From Bacilli bacterium (GTDB lineage Bacteria; Bacillota_I; Bacilli_A; RF39; UBA660), in NCBI GenBank assembly GCA_017519965.1, contig JAFWRK010000001.1, positions 1 through 64,000 of the forward strand: 64,000 bases of DNA, written 5' to 3'. The notes beneath the pieces were generated by a model that had not been told where the DNA came from, searched no databases, and was given only the letters and a program-made list of their open reading frames with translations. Positions 34,120 to 42,145 of the stretch are shown in pieces; positions within the stretch are counted from its first letter, which is position 1, and every line of letters begins with the position of its first letter. The position numbers and the translations under genes were made by a program.

Positions 34120-34719
34120 TTATAATATGCTTTTTATTATATAAGATAGTACTATACCTATTAATAAACTATATATCATATTCTTTGACTTTGTATATAA
34201 AATTATTATTGTAATAATAAACATTAATAAATTGAAAAAACCATTTAGATAAAAATACCATGGCCCTATACTAAAACATAGTATGAACATTGTGGATATT
34301 ATAATACTTTTTATTATTATTGCTATGAAATTATCTTTTTTAGAATACCAACATATATAGGCTAATATTGGAGATATTAGAGTTATTCCATACCATATTA
34401 ACATATATCTATATGGGTTAAATCCACATACTAGTATTGTGTATAAATGATAACTAATTGTCATACTAAGAAAGAATATAAATACATTTATACTTGATCT
34501 AATTGGTGTCTTACTATAGATAGAAATAATTAGAGCTATTAATATCCATATTGGAAATTCTGATAATATATTTCTTAGATCTAGTACTCCTAAAATATGT
34601 TGCCACCAGATACTATCGTTTATGGATAAATTATCTAACCATTTTGATATTATTCCTAATAATAGTCCTACTAAAAAAATTATTATTTGATTTTTATTCT
34701 TTTTAAACATATCTTTCAT
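34120..34719 (-). CDS. Multi-pass membrane protein, unknown (199 aa)
   Basis: Six or so hydrophobic spans with short polar loops (CGFNPYRYMLIWYG, CWYSKKDN). Layout is like DUF1361/DUF6518-type proteins, but no confident family is seen. It starts two bases after the NADAR gene stop, so the two are translated together. Confidence 0.65.
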   Translation of the reverse strand: MKDMFKKNKNQIIIFLVGLLLGIISKWLDNLSINDSIWWQHILGVLDLRNILSEFPIWILIALIISIYSKTPIRSSINVFIFFLSMTISYHLYTILVCGFNPYRYMLIWYGITLISPILAYICWYSKKDNFIAIIIKSIIISTMFILCFSIGPWYFYLNGFFNLLMFIITIIILYTKSKNMIYSLLIGIVLSYIIKSIL

Positions 34720-34720
34720 A

Positions 34721-35215
34721 TTAATCCTTTTGTTGTTTTAATTCATCTCTTAGTTTCATCCATAGTTTGCCTAACTGATTTTGTCCATCTCTATTAGGTC
34801 CCCATCCCCAGAAAGAATCCTTTGGAGAATCTTCTACTATATAGTAATCTTCTGTTTGTAATAATTTCTTTTTTACATATGCATTTTGTTCTATTTTTAG
34901 TCTTAATAATTCTTCCATAATATTAACTTTTATTGAATCCCAATCTGGTCTTCTCTTATCTCTATTAGCATAAGCTATTCTTTGGGCTTCATCTGCAGAA
35001 TGAGAATGTTTTATTCTTTCTACTATTTCTTCATCACTACCTATAAAACTAGCAGTTTGATATGCTTCTTCTAATGATGAATATAAGTAGCCGTTCCACT
35101 CTACTTTAAACGATGAAAAGTTATCTAGCGGATAAAACTCTCTAGGATAAAAACCTATTACTTCATCCATTTTTTCTTTTAACCATAAATCTCGATATTG
35201 GTCTAGTTTTATCAT
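34721..35215 (-). CDS. NADAR-domain (YbiA-like) protein
   Basis: This 164-residue protein has the NADAR signature: FYPREFYPLDNFSSFKVEWNGYLYSSLEEAYQTASFIG, then KRRPDWDSIKVNIMEELLRLKIEQNAYVKKKLLQT and DSFWGWGPNRDGQNQLGKLWMKLRDEL. Characterised NADAR proteins cleave N-glycosidic bonds in riboflavin intermediates or remove ADP-ribose from guanine, and they occur near NAD/ADP-ribose-based defence modules. Which role applies is not shown. Its ATG overlaps the stop of the small upstream gene (ATGA). Confidence 0.88.
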   Translation of the reverse strand: MIKLDQYRDLWLKEKMDEVIGFYPREFYPLDNFSSFKVEWNGYLYSSLEEAYQTASFIGSDEEIVERIKHSHSADEAQRIAYANRDKRRPDWDSIKVNIMEELLRLKIEQNAYVKKKLLQTEDYYIVEDSPKDSFWGWGPNRDGQNQLGKLWMKLRDELKQQKD

Positions 35216-35373
35216 TTTATCACTCCTTTTTTATGGATAGTACAATTACTATCAAGTATTACTTTTTTACAATACTCTACTACATCAACTCTAATATTTA
35301 GATTTCTTTTTATTCTATCTATTCCCATTTTAGTAGTATGAATATTATCTATATTTTTCAATAACTTATTCAT
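35212..35373 (-). CDS. Small DUF3781-like protein (53 aa)
   Basis: A short gene translates as MNKLLKNIDNIHTTKMGIDR then IKRNLNIRVDVVEYCKKVIL and 13 more residues. The pattern (NIDxIHTTxMGxxRIKRNL...DVVEYCK) matches the start of DUF3781 proteins, which usually run to about 80 residues, so this may be shortened. The TGA overlaps the NADAR ATG, which argues for coupled translation and against chance. Its function is unknown. About 150 bases upstream of it (35374-35524) hold only AT-rich DNA and the promoter region of the next gene. Confidence 0.65.
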   Translation of the reverse strand: MNKLLKNIDNIHTTKMGIDRIKRNLNIRVDVVEYCKKVILDSNCTIHKKGVIK

Positions 35374-35524
35374 ATAAATCATCTACTTCTTTTTAGATTA
35401 TATCAAATTTTTACTCTTTTCTAAATAGGAGCTATTATATCTTTAATGTAAAGTGTTTTCCTTTTTTATAATTAATATGTTTATTTTATTAAACTATGTT
35501 AGAATTATACTAGGAGGGAATAAT

Positions 35525-36478
35525 ATGAAGGGTTGGCAATTTACAAAAACTCATGTTGCACCAAAGTTAATAGAAAAAGAAGATCCAAAAGCAAAAAAAG
35601 GTTGGGTTGTTATTGATGTTAAAGCTGCAGGATTGTGTCATTCTGATGTAGCTGCTTTAGAGCAAGAAAGCTGGATGGCATTAATACATGCTGCACCTTG
35701 TATTTTTGGTCATGAATGTGCAGGAGTTATTTCTGAAGTTGGTGCTGGAGTAAAGAATTTTAAAGTAGGAGACCGTGTTGGTGTATGTCCTATTGATCCA
35801 AAAACCGGGTTAGCTGTAGGATATGATTATGATGGAGGTTATGCTACTAAATGTGCTGTACCTGCATCTTGCTTAGTTCATATTCCTGATAAAGTATCTT
35901 TTAAGCAAGGAGCTTCTGCTACTGATGCTGGAGCTACTTCATATCATGCTTTATTCACTATTGGTGAAGCTAAAAAAGGTATGAAAGTTGGTATTATAGG
36001 TATTGGTGGTCTGGGACAATTTGCTGCTAGAATGGCCGTATTAGAAGGTTGTGAAGTATATGCAGTTGATACTAGTCCTGAAGCTAGATCTTTAGCTAAG
36101 AAGATTGGATGTAAAAAAGTATTCGATAATACTAAGAAATTAGGAATGGTTAAGCCTGATTTAATAGTTGACTATGCTGGTTTTGGTACTACTACTAGAG
36201 ATGCTACTGCTGCTGTTAAAAAAGGTGGTACAGTTGTTTTAGTTGGAATGGGAGTATCTACTTTTGAATTAGATACAATGACTATGATTACTAATCAAGT
36301 AAGATTATTAGGATCTATAGGAAGTATTCCTGAAGATGTAGCTGGTGTTTATGAATTCTTTATGAAGGGATTAGATCCAGAACTTAAATCAATTCCTTTT
36401 GAGGATATTGATAAAGGATTAGAACAACTTAAAAAAGGAAAAATTAAAGGACGTTTAGTTGCTGAAATAGAGGAATAA
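35525..36478 (+). CDS. Zinc-type alcohol dehydrogenase (MDR family)
   Basis: From the ATG at 35525 (AGGAGGG upstream) the protein has 317 residues. It shows the catalytic zinc ligands CHSD and GHECAG, a Rossmann core with GIGGLGQFAARMA, and the expected order of MDR domains. The four-cysteine structural-zinc lobe is absent (region CPIDPKTGLAVGYDYDGGYATKC). It oxidises or reduces an alcohol/aldehyde with NAD(P); substrate unknown. It is a single-gene unit with its own terminator. Confidence 0.9.
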   Translation: MKGWQFTKTHVAPKLIEKEDPKAKKGWVVIDVKAAGLCHSDVAALEQESWMALIHAAPCIFGHECAGVISEVGAGVKNFKVGDRVGVCPIDPKTGLAVGYDYDGGYATKCAVPASCLVHIPDKVSFKQGASATDAGATSYHALFTIGEAKKGMKVGIIGIGGLGQFAARMAVLEGCEVYAVDTSPEARSLAKKIGCKKVFDNTKKLGMVKPDLIVDYAGFGTTTRDATAAVKKGGTVVLVGMGVSTFELDTMTMITNQVRLLGSIGSIPEDVAGVYEFFMKGLDPELKSIPFEDIDKGLEQLKKGKIKGRLVAEIEE

Positions 36479-36480
36479 AA

Positions 36481-36505
36481 AAAATTCCTTTTTTTTGGGA
36501 ATTTT
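36481..36505. terminator. Terminator between convergent dehydrogenase and acetyltransferase genes
   Basis: AAAATTCC (36481-36488) pairs with GGAATTTT (36498-36505), with a T-rich loop; flanking A/T runs suit both directions. Confidence 0.7.
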
Positions 36506-37034
36506 ATTTATTATCTTCATATATTTTGTTTAAGTCTTCAAAAAGCATTATATTTTCAACTAATGGAGTATTATAAAATACTTCTTCTTTTTGTTCTATT
36601 TTTTTACCAGAGTATTTTTCATAGAATCCAATAGTTTTATTACCTTCTAAAACATTTAAGATCATACTATTATATCCCATGTCGATTAATTCTTTAATAC
36701 CTGTCATAAATAGTTTTTTACCTATACCCTGCCCTTTATATTCATCTAATAGGTATATAAAGTTTATTTCTCCATAGTCTTTATATTTTTCATTTCTAGA
36801 CTCTCCATAGGACATAGTACCAATTACTCTATCATTATCTACTGCAACATAGATATTATTATATTCTCTAATTTGACTTTCTGTTCTTGGTATTCTTTCT
36901 TCTATTGTGTCTTGTCTATTTTTTAATACTTCATCAGGCATTAATCCTTTATAGGTAGTTAACCAGCTAGACATTTTTACTTCTACTATTCCTCTTGAAT
37001 CTTCTACATTTGCTTTTCTAATAATTATATTCAT
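36504..37034 (-). CDS. GNAT-family N-acetyltransferase
   Basis: A 176-residue protein with the GNAT core: IIIRKANVEDSRGIVEVKMSSWLTTYKG, beta-strands through VIGTMSYGESR, the acetyl-CoA binding loop EYKGQGIGKKLF, and the terminal NVLEGNKTIGFYEKY. It transfers an acetyl group to an unidentified amine. It stands alone between two terminators. Confidence 0.88.
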   Translation of the reverse strand: MNIIIRKANVEDSRGIVEVKMSSWLTTYKGLMPDEVLKNRQDTIEERIPRTESQIREYNNIYVAVDNDRVIGTMSYGESRNEKYKDYGEINFIYLLDEYKGQGIGKKLFMTGIKELIDMGYNSMILNVLEGNKTIGFYEKYSGKKIEQKEEVFYNTPLVENIMLFEDLNKIYEDNK

Positions 37035-37082
37035 ATTATCACCACTTTTTAAATATATATTTCTAAGAAAAGTATATCATAT

Positions 37083-37108
37083 AAAAACTCAGAATAATCT
37101 GAGTTTTT
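37083..37108 (-). terminator. Terminator of the beta-helix gene
   Basis: AAAAACTCAG (37083-37092) pairs with CTGAGTTTTT (37099-37108) around a 6-base loop, just beyond the stop codon at 37110. Confidence 0.85.
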
Positions 37109-37109
37109 A

Positions 37110-38435
37110 TTATTTACTAAATTCTGTTCCATCAACATATAACTTATAACCATTAAGATTAATATTACTGTTAGAGGAATCAGAGTTTGTTAATGATTTA
37201 ACATAAGTATCACCTGTAAGTGTAATGGAACTATTTTTATCTATAGTTAAATATACTTCCCCTTCATTACTATTATTAATTGTTCCTGTATATGATGAAT
37301 CATCTGTTAAATTCATTGTTAATTTAGATATAGAGTCTACTACAATATTACCTTCTGCTTTTTGATTAGTCATATTTAATGTTACTGTTCCTCCGTTGCT
37401 ACCTGAGTTTCCCCATGAATCTTTTTGGATTCTTAAGAAATTCCCTTCTGAATCATTATTAATAATCTTGTTGTTTTCTAAATTAATAGTAGCAGTTGTA
37501 TTTGTAACATAAAAACTATCACCTTTATTAGTTGTTATTGTGGAATTTTTTGAAGTAAAAACTGCTTCTCCATTAGCGGCATCTCCACTCATAGATTGAT
37601 ATAAAAATATGTTTTTATATGTAGTAGATTGTCCATTTAGAGTATTATTGGTATCAGTTAATTTGACGTTTTCAAGAGTTACACTATTTTTACCTTCAAT
37701 TACTACTCCTTCAGAAGCTGTTGCTATTAATGTTGCATTCTTAACAGTTATATCAGCTGTTGAATAGATAGTTGGTGAACCTTTTCCTGTTGTTTTATAT
37801 GTTCCTTTATTTACTGTTACTGTTCCTCCACCTCTATCTGATCTAATGGCTGCACTTGATGTACCAGAAGTATTTATTTTCAAGTTAGTTGCATTCATTA
37901 TGCCACCACCTGTTGTCATTATACCTCCAGAATTATCTTTACTTGTTGTTATTGTAGAGTCTGAAATATTTATTGTTGTATTATCAGATGATGAATTATC
38001 TGTAGTTGCTGATCCTCCATAACTAAAGACTCCATTTGCTCCTGTTGCATCAGTAGTAATAGTTGCATTCTTGATATTCAAAGTTGCTCCTTCTTTAGCA
38101 ATTATTGCAGAGTTTGTTCCATAAAAGCTTGTATTATCTCCTCCATCAGAATCTCCTGTTTTAGTAACTTTTATTCCTGATAATGTTGATTTTACATTTC
38201 CAGAAACAGAAATGACATTTTCATCAGCATTAGTTGATTTATACTCTCCTGAACTTATTTCTTCGTCTTCTGTTATTTCTTTAACTGAAGAATAGGTTGC
38301 TTGTGAATTATTATTCACTGGTCCTTTAGCACTATTATTATTTGTATTATTAATAATTAGAATCCATAATACAGCTAGTATAATAATTAATATTACTATT
38401 GTAATAACATAAATAATACTTTTTTTATCTTTCAT
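37110..38435 (-). CDS. Surface beta-helix protein with N-terminal anchor
   Basis: I start this at the ATG at 38435 (eight bases after AGAGG), giving 441 residues. A membrane anchor (about 7-29) is followed by a Ser/Asn linker and then many short repeats of the right-handed beta-helix type (NIKNATITTDATGANGVFSY, NISDSTITTSKDNSGGIMTT, SAAIRSDRGGGTVTV, IYSTADITV, EGVVIEGKNSVTL). Proteins with this pattern are found on gut Firmicutes surfaces; carbohydrate binding or adhesion is possible. It lies 17 bases downstream of a small anchored linker gene, with which it probably forms a pair. Confidence 0.82.
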   Translation of the reverse strand: MKDKKSIIYVITIVILIIILAVLWILIINNTNNNSAKGPVNNNSQATYSSVKEITEDEEISSGEYKSTNADENVISVSGNVKSTLSGIKVTKTGDSDGGDNTSFYGTNSAIIAKEGATLNIKNATITTDATGANGVFSYGGSATTDNSSSDNTTINISDSTITTSKDNSGGIMTTGGGIMNATNLKINTSGTSSAAIRSDRGGGTVTVNKGTYKTTGKGSPTIYSTADITVKNATLIATASEGVVIEGKNSVTLENVKLTDTNNTLNGQSTTYKNIFLYQSMSGDAANGEAVFTSKNSTITTNKGDSFYVTNTTATINLENNKIINNDSEGNFLRIQKDSWGNSGSNGGTVTLNMTNQKAEGNIVVDSISKLTMNLTDDSSYTGTINNSNEGEVYLTIDKNSSITLTGDTYVKSLTNSDSSNSNINLNGYKLYVDGTEFSK

Positions 38436-38452
38436 TATCATTTCCTCTCTCT

Positions 38453-38743
38453 TTAATTATTTTCTTGGGTATCATTAGTTTTTTCTGATGACTTTTCATT
38501 ATTATTGTGATCTGGTTTTTCTGATGGTTTTTCATTGTTATTTTTATCTGGTTTTTCCGGTGGTTGTCCATTTTCACTATCTTGTCCACCTGGCATCTGT
38601 GGTGGAGATCCACCTTCTACTTGTGTACTTTGATTACTATAATTACATTTATTTATTATAGTTGTATATATGTAAAATGATCCAGTAGATATTATTGCTC
38701 CAATAAGCACTCCTACTATAAATAATAATATTTTATCTTTCAT
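38453..38743 (-). CDS. Small anchored protein with Pro/Asn/Glu-rich tail (96 aa)
   Basis: A 96-residue protein has one membrane span (about 5-27) and an outward low-complexity tail with GGSPPQMPGG and near-repeats of EKPDKNNNEKPSEKPD. It resembles the linker segments of surface proteins of the Cthe_2159/DUF4353 type. A second frame of the same DNA also looks open but is a by-product of the repeat. It is the first gene of the surface pair. Confidence 0.7.
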   Translation of the reverse strand: MKDKILLFIVGVLIGAIISTGSFYIYTTIINKCNYSNQSTQVEGGSPPQMPGGQDSENGQPPEKPDKNNNEKPSEKPDHNNNEKSSEKTNDTQENN

Positions 38744-38830
38744 TTAATTATCTCCTTTCTATTATTTTAACTTTTTTATTATATTTTTCTATATATCTCC
38801 TCCTTTTTTCATTATTAATTCTATATTAGA

Positions 38831-38863
38831 AATGTGAAATAATTTTGTAATTAATGTGAAATT
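38831..38863 (-). promoter_or_regulatory. Direct-repeat operator candidate upstream of the surface pair
   Basis: On the minus strand TTTCACATT occurs twice with a 22-base period (complements of 38853-38861 and 38831-38839). A weaker TTACAAAAT copy is halfway between, so the array has an 11-base period. A possible -10 (TATAGA) follows. PhoP/OmpR-type regulators bind such tandem TTNACA repeats. The regulator is not identified. Confidence 0.45.
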
Positions 38864-38886
38864 TTTGTGTTATTATTACAACAAAA

Positions 38887-38909
38887 AAAGTCCGAATATA
38901 TCGGACTTT
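38887..38909 (-). terminator. rplM-rpsI terminator
   Basis: AAAGTCCGA (38887-38895) pairs with TCGGACTTT (38901-38909), loop of 5, followed by U run on the minus strand. Confidence 0.85.
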
Positions 38910-38923
38910 GGAAACTGTAAATA

Positions 38924-39346
38924 TTATCTCTTTGAGAATTGTGGTGCACGACGTGCTTTCTTTAATCCTGGTTTCTTACGTTCTTTCTTACGAGAATCTC
39001 TAGTAATAAATCCTTCTGATTTAAGTACTTTTCTGAAACTATTTTCAGAATCAACTGGAGTATTAGCATCATATACTAATAAAGCTCTTGTAATTCCTAA
39101 TCTAGTAGCACCAGCTTGTCCACTTAATCCTCCACCATTAACTTTTACATCTACATCGAACATTTCTCTAGTATTTGTAACATCTAATGGTTGACATAAG
39201 TCTAAAACTAGAAGTTTATCAGTAAAATATTGGTCAACATCACGACCATTAACAGTAATTTTTCCTTTTCCTGGAGTTAATGTAACTCTTGCTACACTAG
39301 TTTTTCTGTGTCCAGTTCCAGTATATTTCTTTGCTTCTTTTGCCAT
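38924..39346 (-). CDS. rpsI: Ribosomal protein uS9
   Basis: A 140-residue protein: [67 protein letters not shown]. The basic C-terminal tail ends in the universal S-K-R that reaches the P-site tRNA. It lies 13 bases after rplM in the usual rplM-rpsI pair and ends in a strong terminator. Confidence 0.97.
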   Translation of the reverse strand: MAKEAKKYTGTGHRKTSVARVTLTPGKGKITVNGRDVDQYFTDKLLVLDLCQPLDVTNTREMFDVDVKVNGGGLSGQAGATRLGITRALLVYDANTPVDSENSFRKVLKSEGFITRDSRKKERKKPGLKKARRAPQFSKR

Positions 39347-39359
39347 ACGTTAAACCCTC

Positions 39360-39791
39360 CTACTTTACTTCAAGCACTTCTGGTTTTTGTGCTTGATGTT
39401 TGTGTTCACTACCTGCATAAACAAATAATTTCTTAGACATTTGTCTTCCTAGTCTATTATGTGGAAGCATTCCATTAATAGCTCTTTCCATCATTTCAAC
39501 TGGATAATCTTCTCTCATTGTTCTTGCAGTTCTTTCTCTTAATCCACCTGTATATTGTGAGTGATTATAATACATTTTATCATCTAATTTATTTCCAGTT
39601 AAATTAACCTTTTGTGCATTAATGATAATAATGTTATCTCCACAATCAATATGTGGTGTGTAAGTTGGTTTGTTTTTTCCACGTAAGTATGTAGCAGCTA
39701 ATGATGCAACACGACCTAAAGATTTACCTTCAGCATCGATAACATACCATTTACGTTCTACAGTTTCTTTCTTTTGCATATAACTATTCAT
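39360..39791 (-). CDS. rplM: Ribosomal protein uL13
   Basis: A 143-residue large-subunit protein: [64 protein letters not shown]. It is an early assembly protein of the 50S subunit. A structured leader with its own promoter precedes it, consistent with autogenous control known for rplM in Firmicutes. Confidence 0.97.
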   Translation of the reverse strand: MNSYMQKKETVERKWYVIDAEGKSLGRVASLAATYLRGKNKPTYTPHIDCGDNIIIINAQKVNLTGNKLDDKMYYNHSQYTGGLRERTARTMREDYPVEMMERAINGMLPHNRLGRQMSKKLFVYAGSEHKHQAQKPEVLEVK

Positions 39792-39864
39792 ATTTAATTT
39801 CTCCTTAATCCTATTAAATCAGACTTTCCCAGGGTCTAATTTATGTGGGGATGTCGAATGTACC
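39792..39864 (-). promoter_or_regulatory. L13-type ribosomal leader candidate
   Basis: The RNA between the promoter and the rplM ribosome binding site contains a 9-bp hairpin (complements of 39834-39842 and 39816-39824; one G-U pair) with loop CCUGGGAAA. A CCCC run upstream (39850-39847) could pair with the loop GGG, giving a pseudoknot. Position upstream of rplM matches the Rfam L13 leader; I cannot align it. Confidence 0.6.
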
Positions 39865-39871
39865 GATTTAA

Positions 39872-39900
39872 ATTATACTAAATAATAGTATAAAAATCAA
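39872..39900 (-). promoter_or_regulatory. rplM-rpsI promoter
   Basis: TTGATT (39900-39895), spacer of 17, TATAAT (39877-39872) on the minus strand; transcription would start near 39865. Confidence 0.75.
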
Positions 39901-39927
39901 TACTTTTTCTTTGTTTTATCAACTATT

Positions 39928-40254
39928 TTAAAGTTTTTTTACTAATTGTTTTGCATTAGTATTATCAATATTATTTATCTTATTATCTAACATACTTTCT
40001 AAAGATGCTAATTGTTCATCATTTAAAGATTCAATGTATGCAGATGCTTTTAAATATGTAGGATTTTGTACTTTATAAGCTAACATACCTCCAGCTGTAA
40101 TAGCTGTTGATACTGATGTTGAAAGTCCATATCTAGAAAGAATTTCTTTATTTGTTTCTCCTCTTCTAACTCTATTGATATATAGTTGTCCTCCAACATA
40201 TGCAGCGCCTGCTGCTAATGTTCCATAACTTAATGAAGCTCCACTTAAATGCAT
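39928..40254 (-). CDS. Unknown protein (108 aa), paralogue of the 89-aa gene
   Basis: A 108-residue protein with a Gly/Ala-rich, weakly hydrophobic N-terminus (LSYGTLAAGAAYVGGQLYI) and a charged helical tail ESLNDEQLASLESMLDNKI. The tail resembles that of the 89-residue protein encoded 0.9 kb upstream (QSLSKQELVLAEKLINEKI), so the two seem to be diverged copies. It follows the 262-residue gene after one base. No family is recognised. Confidence 0.65.
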   Translation of the reverse strand: MHLSGASLSYGTLAAGAAYVGGQLYINRVRRGETNKEILSRYGLSTSVSTAITAGGMLAYKVQNPTYLKASAYIESLNDEQLASLESMLDNKINNIDNTNAKQLVKKL

Positions 40255-40255
40255 T

Positions 40256-41044
40256 TTATTTTCCTCCTTTAATTTTTATTTTATTAATGCTTTTAGTTTC
40301 TCTTATTTTTTGTTCTTCTTTTATTCGTTCTTTTAAACTTCTTAATACTTCTTTATCATTAATATTATTAATAATTTCATCTATATTTGGTAAATCTTTT
40401 TTCTTATCCATAGTTTCTTCTATTTTTTCATAAGCTTTACCATATTTTTTCATTTCTTCTTTTTCAATTTTCTTTTCTTTTTCTTGTAATCTTTTTTCTA
40501 TCTTTTTTAATCTATAAATATTATAATTTTGTACATTTATACATTCTAAATTTATAAATGTACTAAATCCTTCTATCACTAATCCAGTACTTAATAAACC
40601 ATTAATTGTATTTAATAATGATCCAGAATCAATTAAACTATTTGATGCTACAATACCTGCAGTCAATAGAGGTATCAATATAGCATTAGTTTTTAATCCT
40701 TCTTCATGAACCATTTTATTCCAATTTAGGTATGCTAGAAACTCTGATGGTCTTTTAGGATTTATGTGATAATTAATATTTTCATTATTATTCTTTTCTT
40801 TTCTTAATAGTGATTTTTGAAATGTTGTGATAGAAATAATATCGTCTTTTTCTTTTTCAGTTTTAGCCTTTTTTAATAATTTATTCTTTTTTCTATTTAT
40901 TATTTTATCTCCAAATTTTATATAGCCTTCTCTATGACTTAAAAATTTCCATTTTAAGTCTTCTATGAAGAAGAAAAATTTTTGAAATTGTTTTGCTCCT
41001 AGTTTCTCACACGTTTTAATTTTTTTATTATAGTTTTCTTCCAA
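40256..41044 (-). CDS. Membrane protein with coiled-coil tail, unknown (262 aa)
   Basis: The start is a TTG at 41044, eight bases after GGGGG, with no better ATG. The protein has a basic N-terminal domain, two hydrophobic segments (about 120-166) and a long Lys/Glu-rich coiled coil (about 175-262) with EKRLQEKEKKIEKEEMKKY. It is transcribed from its own promoter and followed immediately by the 108-residue gene. Function unknown. It interrupts the usual truA-rplM neighbourhood. Confidence 0.65.
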   Translation of the reverse strand: MEENYNKKIKTCEKLGAKQFQKFFFFIEDLKWKFLSHREGYIKFGDKIINRKKNKLLKKAKTEKEKDDIISITTFQKSLLRKEKNNNENINYHINPKRPSEFLAYLNWNKMVHEEGLKTNAILIPLLTAGIVASNSLIDSGSLLNTINGLLSTGLVIEGFSTFINLECINVQNYNIYRLKKIEKRLQEKEKKIEKEEMKKYGKAYEKIEETMDKKKDLPNIDEIINNINDKEVLRSLKERIKEEQKIRETKSINKIKIKGGK

Positions 41045-41079
41045 TCGAATAACCCCCTTTATCCGAATAGATGTGCTTT

Positions 41080-41108
41080 ATTATACCATATATCAACAAA
41101 AAAAGCAA
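41080..41108 (-). promoter_or_regulatory. Promoter of the 262-aa and 108-aa genes
   Basis: TTGCTT (41108-41103), spacer 17, TATAAT (41085-41080) on the minus strand. The -35 box lies inside the preceding terminator stem, so the two signals overlap. Confidence 0.65.
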
Positions 41109-41124
41109 TTTGTTAATTGCTTTT
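41101..41124 (-). terminator. Terminator of the truA-linked operon
   Basis: AAAAGCAATT (41101-41110) pairs with 41115-41124 around a 4-base loop, overlapping the stop codon of the 89-residue gene. Confidence 0.8.
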
Positions 41125-41393
41125 TATATTTTTAATTGTTTAACTTTTACTTCTTCATTTTCTACTGTATCTATCTTTTCATTTATCAATTTCTCAGCAA
41201 GTACTAATTCTTGTTTTGATAGAGATTGTATATAATTATCTCCTACATAATATATTCTATGCGTACTATATTTTGGATACATAGTTAATGATGTTGTTAA
41301 TGTTGATGCAACTGATGTTAATACATCATCATTAGCTCCATAAGCATCTAATATAGACAAAGTTGAACCTATAGTTGTTGATTCTGCTAACAT
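41124..41393 (-). CDS. Unknown small protein (89 aa), paralogue of the 108-aa gene
   Basis: An 89-residue protein with a Ser/Thr-rich mildly hydrophobic first half (SVASTLTTSLTMYPKY) and a helical second half with VGDNYIQSLSKQELVLAEKLINEK. It starts one base after the truA stop, so it is the last gene of the truA transcript. Its C-terminal half matches that of the 108-residue protein in spacing of Leu, Lys and Asn. No family is recognised. Confidence 0.65.
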   Translation of the reverse strand: MLAESTTIGSTLSILDAYGANDDVLTSVASTLTTSLTMYPKYSTHRIYYVGDNYIQSLSKQELVLAEKLINEKIDTVENEEVKVKQLKI

Positions 41394-41394
41394 A

Positions 41395-42132
41395 TTATTC
41401 CTCCTTGTATTCTACATTATATAAATATAATCCTTCAGGTGGAGCTGTTTTACCTGATTTAGTTCTATCTTTACTCTCTAATACATCTATTACTGATTCA
41501 GGTAATACTTTTTCTTCTCCTACTTTTATTAGATATCCTACCATATTTCTTACTTGATATCTTAGGAAACCATCTCCAATAAATTTTATTTCAACTATGT
41601 TATTATCAACCATAATACTTGCTTTTGTAATTGTACGTACACAATTTTCTTTTTCTTTATTTTCTGTTACAAAAGCTCTAAAATCATGTTTACCAACAAA
41701 ATATTTTATGGCTTCACTCATCTTTTCTACATTTAATTGGTAATTATATTGAAATACGTAATTTCTATCTATTGGATTATATTCTCCTAAGTTAATATAA
41801 TATCTATATTCTTTACTTTTAATATCATACCTAGCATGAAAATTATCTGGTACTACTTTTGTACTTATTATATGTATGTCATCAGGTAAATTACTATTTA
41901 ATGCTCTTTTTAATTTATATTCGTTTATATCTACATCAATATCTACATGAGCGTATTGAGAATATGCATGTACTCCTTTGTCTGTTCTTCCTGTTGCTAC
42001 TACATTAGTATCTTTATTATTTACTTTTGATACGGCTTTTTCTAATTCTTCTTGTATGGTATGTAATCCTTTTTGTGTTTGAAATCCATTATAATTACTT
42101 CCATCATAAGAAAACTTTAATAAGTAACGCAT
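41395..42132 (-). CDS. truA: tRNA pseudouridine synthase A
   Basis: From the ATG at 42132 (GGAAGTGATAAT upstream) the protein has 245 residues. It shows MRYLLKFSYDGSNYNGFQTQ, the catalytic aspartate in GRTDKGVHAYSQ, and GDGFLRYQVRNMVGYLIKVG. It converts uridines 38-40 of tRNA anticodon arms to pseudouridine. It occupies its usual place after the ECF ATPase genes, although ecfT is missing between them. Confidence 0.96.
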   Translation of the reverse strand: MRYLLKFSYDGSNYNGFQTQKGLHTIQEELEKAVSKVNNKDTNVVATGRTDKGVHAYSQYAHVDIDVDINEYKLKRALNSNLPDDIHIISTKVVPDNFHARYDIKSKEYRYYINLGEYNPIDRNYVFQYNYQLNVEKMSEAIKYFVGKHDFRAFVTENKEKENCVRTITKASIMVDNNIVEIKFIGDGFLRYQVRNMVGYLIKVGEEKVLPESVIDVLESKDRTKSGKTAPPEGLYLYNVEYKEE

Positions 42133-42145
42133 ATTATCACTTCCT

